NCBI GenBank assembly: GCA_016875335.1
Contig: VGRO01000031.1
Span: 1-41,920 of the forward strand
From: Deltaproteobacteria bacterium
GTDB taxonomy: Bacteria; Myxococcota_A; UBA9042
Length of the DNA stretch: 41,920 nt
Direction of reading: 5' to 3'
The notes beneath the pieces were generated by a model that saw nothing but the letters and a program-made list of their open reading frames with translations, searched no databases and had not been told where the DNA came from. How positions within the stretch are numbered: the first letter of the stretch is position 1; the number at the start of each line of letters is the position of its first letter. Below are positions 18,301-27,000 of this stretch, in pieces. The position numbers and the translations under genes were made by a program.

Positions 18301-20582
18301 GCGCCGTCCTTGCAGGCGTCGTTGGCCGTGCACGGGCTGCCGTCGTCGCACGGTCCGCTCACCGGGGGATGGGTGCAGCCCAACTGCGCAGCGCAACCGT
18401 CGGCGGTGCACGGGTTGCCGTCGTCGCACGCGGTCTGGGCCTGCGGAAGCGAAAGGCAGCCGTAGCCGGCCTTGCACAGGTCCATGGTGCAGGCGTCGCC
18501 GTCGTTGCAAGTCAGCGCCACGCCCTTGGCGCAAGCCCCCGACTGGCAGGTGTCGCCGACCGTGCACGCGTCGCCGTCGTCGCACTTGCCGGTCTTGGCA
18601 GTCATGGCGCAGTTCCCGATCGTGGCCACGCATTGGTTGACCAAGCACGCGGTGTCCTGGGTCGTCGCACACGTCTTGACCGTGCCTGGGATGACCTTGC
18701 ACACCGGCGCCTGGCCGGTCTTGTCGCAGTAGAGCGTGCCGTTGCACAGGTCGCCGTCCTCGAATTTGCCGCAATCGGCGTCTTTGATGCAGGCGCAGGT
18801 GCTGGTCTCGCCCACCTCGCACACCCCGAACTGGCACCAGCCGCCGGCCGAACACGCGTTGTCTCCCGGGCACTGGTTGCCTTGGTTCACCGGTTTCATC
18901 CCGCACGTGCCGGTCAGCTTGTCGCAGGTGTTCGCCAGACATACTTCGTCAAAGGCGTTGGGACACACCACCACCGTCGCCGGGTTGACCACGCATTTGC
19001 CCGCCGCCTTGTCGCAGAAAAGTGTCCCGTTGCACAAATCGCCGTCTTCCTTGGCCTTGCAATCCGCGTCGCTCTGGCATTGACAGGTGTTGACCGTGGC
19101 CACGCAGGCGCCGCCCGCGCACGCTTCGGCCACAGTGCACGGATTGCCGTCGTCGCAGGGCGTTCCGTTCTTGGGCAGGGCGGTCGCCGCGCACTCGCCG
19201 CTTTTGGGGTCGCACACGTCGCGCAAGCAGGCCGGGTCGTCGTCGGTGTTGCAGTGCACGACGGTTGCCGGATTAGTCACGCACTTGCCGGCCTTGACGT
19301 CACAGAACTGGCTGCCGTTGCACGGGTTGCCGTCGTCCTTGGCGGCACAGTCGGCGTCTTTGGCGCACTCGCAGACGTTGGCGGCGCTCTGGCAGGTGCC
19401 GGCCTGGCAGGTTTCGTTGGGGGTGCAGGCGTTGCCGTCGTCACACGGCTTGCCCTCGGCCACCGGCAGATGCACGCACAGCCCGGTCTTGGGGTTGCAG
19501 GTGTTCTTGCTGCACGCGGTGTCGTCGATGGTCAGGCACGAGACGACCGTGACCGGGTTGACCTGGCAAGCGGCGGCGGCCTTGTTGCAAAAAAGTGTGC
19601 CATTGCAGGCGTTGCCGTCCTCCTGGCCCTTGCAGTCGGCGTCGGACTTGCAAAAACAGGTGTTGGCGCCCGGCTTGCACTGGCCTACCTCGCAGAAATC
19701 GCCGGTCGTGCACTTGTCGCCGTCGTCGCAAGGGGTGTTGGCGGGTGCTGTCTGCAGCTGGCATTGACCCGTGGCGGGCACGCACGCGTTCTTCTGGCAC
19801 GGGCCGTCCGCGGTCGATGGGCAGACGACCACGCTCGCCGGGTTGGGCTTGCAGACGTACGGCGGGCCAGCCGCCTTGTCGCAGTAGAGCGTGCCGTTGC
19901 ACAGGTCGCCGTCCTCGTATTTGCCGCAGTCGGTGTTCTGCTTGCATTGGCAGGTGTTGACCCCGGGGCTGCATGTGCCGGCCTCGCAGGCATCGCCCTG
20001 GGTGCATGCGTCGCCGTCGTCGCACGCCGTGCTGGCGGTTGCCGCCAAATTGACGCATCCCGCCAATGGGTTGCACTTGTCCCCGGTGCAGGGGTTGGCG
20101 TCGTCGCAATCGAGCTGGCCGGGCCCGGCGCAACTGCCGCCTGCGCAGGTGTCGCCGGTGGTGCATGCGTTGCCGTCGCTGCAAGTTGCGCCGTCGGCGA
20201 GGGCTGCGTACGCGCATTGGCCCTTGGGTGTGCACGCGGCGACGTGGCAGGCCAGGGCCGCAGGGCAATCGGATGCGCTCTCGCACTGTTGCTGCGCCTG
20301 TGCAAGGTCGAAGCCCGTGCCTGCGTCCGCAGCGGCGTCGCCGCCAGCGGTGGCTTCAGGGCCCGGATCGCCGCCCGGCCCCAGTTCGCCCGCCGTTTCC
20401 ACATCGACTGCGTGGCCCGAATCGGCCGCAAGTTCGGACCCGACTGCGCCGTCGGCGGGGTCCAGCGCGGTGGCTTCGGCGCCCGCGGTAACCGCGCCAT
20501 CGCTGCAGGCGGCGCACGCCCAGGCAAGGGCGCACGCAAGAAGGCGGCGCCACGGTGGGCGCGCAGGGGCGATCGGCGGCAT
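15324..20582 (-). CDS. Giant Cys-repeat/beta-propeller surface lipoprotein (1752 aa)
   Basis: The signal sequence (RRLLACALAWACAAC) ends in a lipobox-like CAAC; an Asp/Ala/Gly linker follows to about residue 95. Residues of about 100-1240 hold around 30 CxDGNxCTxDxC units, interspersed with longer units containing DGDLCNGTLYCDK and NPATVVVCP. About 1255-1630 is a propeller-like region of repeated strands such as AVAVGSDNSIYAAGYMG and LVLRPDGHFYAAGYRTDG. A final Cys-rich block closes the protein (GKQCKAGVCL). The first ATG, at 20580-20582, opens the signal; the Shine-Dalgarno is weak. The divergent gene at 21065 has the same architecture, so the pair are probably functional partners or duplicates. 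Disulphide-bonded extracellular fibre or adhesin is inferred. Long antisense ORFs over this gene are shadows. Confidence 0.9.
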   Translation of the reverse strand: MPPIAPARPPWRRLLACALAWACAACSDGAVTAGAEATALDPADGAVGSELAADSGHAVDVETAGELGPGGDPGPEATAGGDAAADAGTGFDLAQAQQQCESASDCPAALACHVAACTPKGQCAYAALADGATCSDGNACTTGDTCAGGSCAGPGQLDCDDANPCTGDKCNPLAGCVNLAATASTACDDGDACTQGDACEAGTCSPGVNTCQCKQNTDCGKYEDGDLCNGTLYCDKAAGPPYVCKPNPASVVVCPSTADGPCQKNACVPATGQCQLQTAPANTPCDDGDKCTTGDFCEVGQCKPGANTCFCKSDADCKGQEDGNACNGTLFCNKAAAACQVNPVTVVSCLTIDDTACSKNTCNPKTGLCVHLPVAEGKPCDDGNACTPNETCQAGTCQSAANVCECAKDADCAAKDDGNPCNGSQFCDVKAGKCVTNPATVVHCNTDDDPACLRDVCDPKSGECAATALPKNGTPCDDGNPCTVAEACAGGACVATVNTCQCQSDADCKAKEDGDLCNGTLFCDKAAGKCVVNPATVVVCPNAFDEVCLANTCDKLTGTCGMKPVNQGNQCPGDNACSAGGWCQFGVCEVGETSTCACIKDADCGKFEDGDLCNGTLYCDKTGQAPVCKVIPGTVKTCATTQDTACLVNQCVATIGNCAMTAKTGKCDDGDACTVGDTCQSGACAKGVALTCNDGDACTMDLCKAGYGCLSLPQAQTACDDGNPCTADGCAAQLGCTHPPVSGPCDDGSPCTANDACKDGACNGAKAACDDGNPCTDDLCNAKSGCAATPNSAGCDDGNVCTKGDACKDGKCTAGAAAVVCDDNNPCTDDTCQAKTGCLAVPNIAPCDDGNACTTFDACKNGACTGGSANCDDANPCTDDACAAGKCTYTANAAECSDGNACSSGDKCTAGKCAGAGKVACDDGKVCTDDACDAKIGCVATAKSGACDDGDACTAQDGCAGGYCAGQKKVCDDGNACTDDGCDAKAGCGAKPNSAACSDGNQCTSGDACANGTCKAGAASNCDDGDLCTQDGCNASNGICTHADNGASKCNDNNPCSDDVCHKTLGCANPSNTKPCDDGNPCTVGEACKGGGCQGGTALPCDDKQACTNDSCDPKKGCVYANNTAACDDGVGCTTADICAAGKCAGVIQCDDKNVCTADTCDFSTGNCKYAGVSTGNCDDANVCTEGDYCQAGQCIAAKLKDCADGNVCTQDECDKVKGCYGIATPESPPGTKVPCDTGTCTALDNCEGTTCKASGKPRLWDKVYTPPAGTQTVYTTSVATTADAIYATGHNGALMNDEVNYAGIGLLFKFSLAGDLVGTVDLWSTAAIGDARTVLVDQDGSLWVIGNNQAGGKIAHFDADLKLLSLKNLGVILCNFATGSTVATVHAATWVSKAGGKPRIGVTGHGEAANQSSHTAFATTIGTDFVYDSCWLYAKNANLWKSSGRAIAQRPDGLVVIGGFSSEPGGGGNTDAWLALYDPAKPDATVATWKTGTAYADSVRAVAVGSDNSIYAAGYMGVPQTGKDSRNAWFARLDPKLKPWWETADGGGANDSGEALVLRPDGHFYAAGYRTDGASNEGPCLWTMSNDGAIRDTDKTSTTATDGFRALTTASNGDLVAWGFRDTLNPFTPRTRLVRASPWVHLSCTSAAKCQALKWQDCDDGKPCTYDECNSAAAGCAHFADSKLYCNDGDACTYKDTCNASQVCAGAVIACTDNNPCTADSCDKAKGCQNDNLPDNTPCGAGKQCKAGVCL

Positions 20583-20661
20583 GGTGGAGTTCCGGGCGCC
20601 TGGAGGCGCGGCAGTGGCGCCAGCCTAACCGAAATTGGGCGGCCTGAACAGGCCCGAACAG

Positions 20662-20702
20662 CCCCCCCCATTGTTCAGACGCTAGATTTATCTGGGTTTT
20701 TC
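20662..20702 (-). repeat. Dispersed GAACAATGGGGGG element, copy 1
   Basis: Read on the minus strand: GAAAAACC, a short AT-rich stretch, then ATCTAGCGTCTGAACAATGG continuing to a run of eight G. It shares all these blocks with copy 4. A CTGAACA/TGTTCAG inverted repeat brackets the G-run. It lies about 80 bases upstream of the giant gene ending at 15324. Confidence 0.8.
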
Positions 20703-20716
20703 ACTTCTCGCTCGCA

Positions 20717-20743
20717 TCTGGGCGCACCCGTCGCGCGCCCAGA
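20717..20743. repeat. Perfect 9-bp inverted repeat
   Basis: TCTGGGCGC (20717-20725) and GCGCCCAGA (20735-20743) around a nine-base loop. It lies in the divergent intergenic region between element copies 1 and 2. It could be an operator or leader hairpin; no homology is claimed. Confidence 0.55.
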
Positions 20744-20850
20744 CCCTGGTCGCAGATGGGCCTTGTACAGGTCGAGCGGCGCGGGTGTGCGTTGGGTCGT
20801 GCGGCATCTGCAGGCAGATTTCGGAATTCGTGCAGGCACCAAGACAATTC

Positions 20851-20896
20851 TCGCAATCTATCAGACACTTGAACAATGGGGGGGATCGTTCAAGTG
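20851..20896 (+). repeat. Dispersed GAACAATGGGGGG element, copy 2, inside a 9-bp inverted repeat
   Basis: TCGCAATCTATCAGACACTT precedes GAACAAT and seven G. CACTTGAAC (20866-20874) is the exact reverse complement of GTTCAAGTG (20888-20896), so the G-run lies in the loop of a potential hairpin or operator. TCGCAAT also occurs just upstream of copy 4. Confidence 0.8.
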
Positions 20897-20969
20897 CCAA
20901 TTCGGCCCCCGGCGGCGATGCCACTGCAGCCGGCAAGAGGATTTGGTCGCGGCCGGGTGACATTCACCC

Positions 20970-21000
20970 ATTTCTTCAGACAGTTGAACAATGGGGGGGG
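20970..21000 (+). repeat. Dispersed GAACAATGGGGGG element, copy 3
   Basis: TTCTTCAGACAGTTGAACAA then T and eight G. TCAGACA(C/G)TTGAACAAT is shared with copy 2, 119 bases upstream. It lies about 65 bases upstream of the start of the plus-strand giant gene (21065). Confidence 0.8.
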
Positions 21001-21064
21001 CGTGAAACGCGGTTGAAATCGCCCGAATTTCGTGCGAGCCTGCCGGCCCGCCGAGGCCGCGACC

Positions 21065-24000
21065 ATGCACGACGCCCCCAAGACCCGCCGAATCGCCGTC
21101 GAAGCGCACGTGGCCGTGGCCGCCTTGCTGGCCGCTTGCGGAACGGACGTGCTGACATCGCCCGCGCAAGCGACCGACGCTTCAACCGCTGCGGCCGACG
21201 CCGACACCGCCGAGGTCGCCAACCTCGACACTGCGTCCGACGGCAGGGCGGCGGCGGCCGACTTGCAAGGAGCCGAGGACGCGGCGGCGCCGCAAGATGC
21301 CGATACTGGCGTCGCCCCCGATCTGTCGCCGCCGCAAGACGCGTCACAGGCGGACATCGACGCCGGCCCGCCGTGCCAATCCAACGCCGACTGCCCGCAG
21401 GCCAGCGAGCCGTGCACCGAGTCGCGGTGCGAGGCCAAGCTCGGGTTCTGCAAGTTCGTCCAAGCGTTGGACGGCGCACCGTGCGACGATGACGAACCGT
21501 GCACGCTCGGCGACAAGTGCAAAGCCGGCCAGTGCATCGCCGGCAAGCCGGGCTGCAACTGCAAGGCCGACGCCGATTGCGCGGGGTTCGACGATGGCGA
21601 CCTGTGCAACGGCGGATGGGTGTGCAACAAGGCGCAGACACCATCCGTGTGCGCTGTCGCCGCCAGCGGCAAGGTCGTGTGCCCGCCCGGCGACTCGCCG
21701 TGCACCGCCAACGTGTGCAATCCCGTGTCTGGAGGCTGCGAAGCGACCCCCACCAACGACGGCGGCGCCTGCGAAGACGGCAAGGTGTGCACGAGCGGCG
21801 ACCACTGCGCGGGCGGCACATGCGTGCCCGGCAAGGACGAGTGCCCTTGCAAGAAGAGCAGCGACTGCGACGACGACGGCGACGCGTGCAACGGTGTGCC
21901 GTATTGCGACAAAAGCGAGTTGCCCTGGACCTGCAAAACCAACCCGGGCACGGTTGTGACCTGCAACAAGGGCAGCGACACGCTGTGCGTGGCCAACCAA
22001 TGCAACCCCAAGACCGGCACCTGCGTGTTGACGCCGGTCAACGAAGGCGGCACGTGCGAAGACGGCAATCCGTGCAGCGGCGGCGATTCTTGCAAGACAG
22101 GAACCTGCGCCGCTGGCGTCAACTTGTGCGGCTGCAATGGCGACGCGGAGTGCAAGCCCTATGACGACGCCGACTTGTGCAACGGCACGCTCTTTTGCAA
22201 CCTGACCACCAAGCCGCACCAGTGCCAGGTCAACCCCAAGACCGTGGTGGTGTGCCCCAGCGTCGACGACACGGCGTGCACCAAGAACCAGTGCGACAAG
22301 ACCACAGGCAAGTGCGGCTTCGTGCTCGCCAAGGACAGTTCGCCCTGTAACGACGACAACCCGTGCACGACCGACGACAACTGCCAGGCCGGCGTTTGCA
22401 CCGCCAAGACCAATGTCTGCCCGTGCAACGCCAACGGCGACTGCGCCAACAAGGACGACGGCAACCTGTGCAACGGCACGCTGTACTGCGACAAAAGCAA
22501 GGTCCCATACGGCTGTGCAGTCAACCCGGCAACCGTGAAGACCTGCCCTAGCGTCGACAACACTGCGTGCCTCGCCAACTTGTGCTTGCCCAAGACAGGC
22601 AACTGCGCCATGACGGCGGTCAACGAGGCCGCTGCCTGTGAAGCGGACGGCAACCCGTGCACGGTCGGCGACGTCTGCAGCAGCGGCGCGTGCAAGGCAG
22701 GGCCCAACAACTGCCCGTGCGCCCAAGACAGCGATTGCGACGCCCAGGAAGACGGCAACCTGTGCAACGGCACGCTCTACTGCCACAAGGCGACCAGTAA
22801 TTGCGTCCTCAATCCCAATAGCGTCGTGCAGTGCAGCACGGTCGCCGACACGACCTGCGCCGCCAACCAGTGCGACCCCAAGAACGGCAAGTGCGCCATG
22901 GCTCCGCGCAACCAGGGGCTGGCCTGCGACGCCGACGGCAACGCGTGCACCCAGGGCGACGTCTGCGACAAGGGCGTGTGCGTGGTCGGCGTCAACACCT
23001 GCGGCTGCCAGGCGACCAGCGACTGCAACAAGTACGAAGACGGCAACCCGTGCAACGGCACCCTGTATTGCGACAAGGCGGCCCTGCCGTACCAGTGCAA
23101 GGTCAACCCGGCGACGGTCAAGGTGTGCGGCGCTGGCGTGCCCAAGGCGTGCCAGGTCTGGCAGTGCAACCCCAAGACCAATGCCTGCGAGTATTTTGCC
23201 GGCGTCAACGGCACGCCGTGCGAGGATGGCGTGGCGTGCACGGTGGGCGACGTGTGTGCGGCGGGCAGTTGCACCGCGGGCAGCAACCTGTGTGGCTGCT
23301 ACAAGGACGCCGACTGCGGCCCACAAGAGGACGGAAATCTCTGCAATGGGTCGCTTTACTGCGACAAGTCCAAGGTGCCGTACCTGTGTAAAGTCAATCC
23401 CTATTCGGTGGTCCAATGCCCGACTGCGGCCGACAGCGAGTGCCTGTTTTTGTCGTGCGAGCCCAAGACCGGGCTCTGCTTGCCCACGACAGCCACCGAA
23501 ACCGGCCTGTGCAATGACGGCGACGCCTGCACCTTGGGCGACAACTGCAAGAAAGGCGAATGTGTCGGCTCCCAGGTCCAATGCGACGACGGCATCGTGT
23601 GCACGTTTGACGCCTGCGATCCCGGCAGCGGTTGCGTGGCGGTCGCCAACGCCGCGGCCGCGTGCAACGACGACAACGTGTGCACCGTCGATACCTGCGA
23701 CGCCAAGGCCGGCTGCGCCCATGCCCCTGCGCCTGGCAGCGGCCCGTGCGACGACGGCGACCCGTGCACCGGCCCCGACACCTGCGGCGCGGGCAAGTGC
23801 GCGGGTGTCAAGGGCGGCGGCTGCGACGACGGCAACCTGTGCACGGACGACGCGTGCGCTCCTGCCGGTGGGGCGTGCCTGCACACCGCGAACACCTTGC
23901 CCTGCGAGGGCGACCTGCGCTGCGCAGCGGGCGTTTGTGGTGCCTGCAGAGCCTTCGGACGACCGCTGCGTGTCGGCTGCGACCTGGTGGAGCCGTGGCC

Positions 24001-27000
24001 GTACTATCCATCCAATGCCTACCCGCCGCACCCGCCGCTCGCCAGCCACTGCGAGCAAGCCAACAACAAGAACCTGGAAGAGGGCGAAGATGCGACCGAG
24101 CTCAGCGACGGGCGGTTGCTGGCCGTAGGTGCTGCATCGCTCGATGGCAGCGCGGCCACGGTGGGGTGGGCGCAGTGGTTCCTGCCGGGCGGCAAGTGGC
24201 TGGCCGACCAGACCTACGGCAAGGCGGGGGTTGCGCGCTTCCTGGGTGTGGCCTCGGCCCCAGCCGGCGGCGCTTGGGCGGTCGGCGTCCGTGGCGACGA
24301 CGCCAAGGTGCCGCGGCCTTGGCTGGTCAGACTCGATGCGCAGGGCAAGGTGGCGGCCGAACTGGTGCTTGCGGCTGGGGCGAGCGATGCCGGCGCCGTG
24401 GCCCAGTTCGAGGCCGTGACCCCGACCAGCGACGGCGGCTGCATTGCGGTGGGGTGGACCCAGGGCGCGAAATCGACCGCAAGCGACGCCATGGCCGTGC
24501 GCTTCGACGGCGCTGCCCAGGTGGTCTGGACGACGGTGCTGACCACGACGACGGCGAACCAGGCGCCGCAAAGCGAAAAATGGCACGCCATCGCGGCAAG
24601 CGCCGACGGACAGACCTTTGCGTTGGCAGGGCAGCGCGGCAACGTCCTGAAACCCGGTGCCGGCACCGAAGGCTGGTTGGTGTTGGTGGACGCCAATGGC
24701 CAATGGTTGTGGCAACGCGACCACGGCGGCCCCGGCCACGACATCCTTTTCGCTGTGTCGCGCAGCCCGACGGGCGGCTGGGTGGCGGCCGGCACCCGCG
24801 ACAAAGCCACGATCAACCATCCGGGCGACGGCTGGGTCCTGCAAACCGACAGCCAAGGGTTGTGGGTCGACGAAAAGGTGCTGCCCGGCCCCGGCGACGA
24901 CGTGTTGCGCGCCATTGGCTGGCACCCGCTGCGGGGTTGGCTGGCGGCGGGCTCCCAGGCGCTCAACCCGGGGCCGAACGACAAGACGTGGTCGGCCAAC
25001 TACGACCGCGGCCGGGCGTGGTTCGTGCGCCTCAAGGGCGACTTGTCGCAGGTATGGCAGACCCACAGCGATCACTATGGCCTTGAAACGATCCGCGGCG
25101 GCTCCGTGCTGCGCGAAGGCGACTTGTGGGTGGCGGGCGACACGCGGACGCACCTGCCCAATGGCGACGCCCCGGTGGACAAGCCCGACGGGTTGGCCTT
25201 GCGCGTGGACGGCGCGACCGGCCAGGACAGCTGTGCCTGCAACGTCTTCGAGCGCACCGACGCGACCGCGACCGGCCCCTCGCGGCTCGAAAGCGTGACC
25301 GCCGATGCGACCGGCCAGGTTTTCGCGGTGGGATGGCAGACGGCAAGCAATGGTCTGGCCGACGCCTGGGTGCAGGCCCTCGACCCCTTGGGCAAGGTCT
25401 TGGTCAATCAACAGTTCGGCAAGGCAGGCGAAGACCGCCTCTACCACGTCGCGGCCCACGGCAAGGGGTTCGTGGCGGTGGGCTCTACAGATTCCACGGG
25501 TTTGGGCGGCAAGGACGGCTGGCTGGTGCGCCTGGATGCCAACGGCAAAGTCTTGGGCGAGTACACCTTTGGCGGCAGCGCTGACGACGAACTGCTGCGC
25601 GTCCAAGCCTTGCCCGACGGCGCCTGGCTGGCGGTCGGCCGCAGCAAGTCGCTGGCCAAGGGCGGCTGGGATGGCTGGGCGGTGGGCGTCAAGGCCGACT
25701 TCACGCTGGCCTGGGAAAAGCGCATCGGCGACAAGTTCGACGACGGCCTGCGCGGGATTGCGCTGCTCGGCGCGGGCGCCAACTGGCGAATCCTGGTCGC
25801 CGGTCACGTTGGCTTCAACGCCAACCCCAACGCCAACCCCAACGCCAATGGCTACCTCGCCGTGTGGAAGCCCGATGGGTCGCCAGCGCTCGACGCCTCC
25901 GGCAAGGGCCTGGAGACGCAGTTGGCCAGCAACGGCAGCAAAGTCGGCACCGGCCATCAGTTGCTTTTCGACGTGGCGCGCTTGGGCGACGGCTCGGCCG
26001 TGGCGGTTGGCCACAGCGGCAACATCTTGCAGGGCGGCCTGTGGTGGGTGCGCATCGATGCCGAGGGCCACGCGGTCAAAGAGGTGGTCAAGCACACGGC
26101 TATGGTCGGCGGCACCGGCCGGCAAGTTTTGCGCGAGGGCAGCAACGGCTTCGTGGTCGTCGGCGATGGCTCTTTCCACACCTACCTTGAGGGCGGCAAC
26201 GATGGCTTTGCCCTGCGCATCGACGGCGCCGACGTCGTGCAGGGCTTCGAGGCCCTGTACGCCACGCCGGCGGGCAAGTTCGGTCGCGCGATGGCGTTTT
26301 CGTCGTTTGCCCGTCTGCCCGAGGGCCACTACCTCGCGGTGGGTCACGCAGACAAGTTGAAAGGCGGCACCCGCTACGGCTGGGTGCTGCGCATGGACGC
26401 CTACTTGCAAGGCCCCGGCATGCGCTTCAACGGCAAAGGCGTCGACGGCAACTGCACCTTTGGCCGCTGCGGACAGGCCTTTCCCGCGCGCGCCCGCGCC
26501 CATGGCGATGGCTGCACCGACGACAATGAGTGCACGGTGGGCGACCAGTGCACGGCGGGCCTGTGCCAGCACCACGCGGTCAACACCTGCGACGACGGCA
26601 ACCCCTGTACGCTCGACAGCTGCTACGCGGGCCCCGGGTGCACCGCAGAGCCGACCGGCGAGGGCAAGTCGTGCGCGGCGGGGCTGGTGTGCGGGGCCGG
26701 CAACTGCGGCGGCAAGTGTCAAGGCCTGCTGAGCGCATCTGCACCGTTGCCCAAGCACGAGCAGTTTGGGCGCGCGGTCCCCGCCGCCGGCGGCGGTTGG
26801 TGGGTCACGGGCCTGTCGCGCCCCAGTTCCATGGCTGCCGGCCAACCCTTGGATGCGTGGTTTGGCAAGATCGACGTCTCCGGCAAGCTCACGATTCTGT
26901 TTGAGTCCGGCCTCTCGACCTACGACGACGCGCTGGATGCCTTGGTTCCCATGCCAGACGGCAGCCTGTGGCTCGCAGGCTGGGTGCAGCCCAGCAGCGG

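Larger units (their letters stand above)
20583..21064. other. Structured intergenic region between the two giant surface-protein genes
   Basis: A 482-base region without a supported gene. It holds three copies of the dispersed GAACAATGGGGGG element (20662-20702, 20851-20884, 20970-21000), a 9-bp inverted repeat (20717-20743), a shorter one (ATCTGC/GCAGAT at 20806-20819), and GAACAG repeats next to copy 1. Elements 1 and 3 lie about 80 and 65 bases from the two start codons and each points towards its gene in the G-run direction. No clean sigma70 promoter was found. Promoter and regulatory functions for both giant genes must lie here. Confidence 0.7.

Noticed and set aside
15393..20960. Two plus-strand open frames of more than 860 codons
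   Set aside because: Both are antisense to the 1752-aa gene; composition is Val/Ala/Arg-rich without recognisable motifs.
20688..20963. Minus-strand 91-codon frame in the divergent intergenic region
   Set aside because: It is formed by the dispersed elements and hairpins and has no Shine-Dalgarno or homology that I recognise.
10070..27000. CRISPR-like or tandem DNA repeats in the Cys-rich genes
   Set aside because: Periodicity is at the protein level (CxDGNxCTxDxC), with diverged DNA and no spacer structure.
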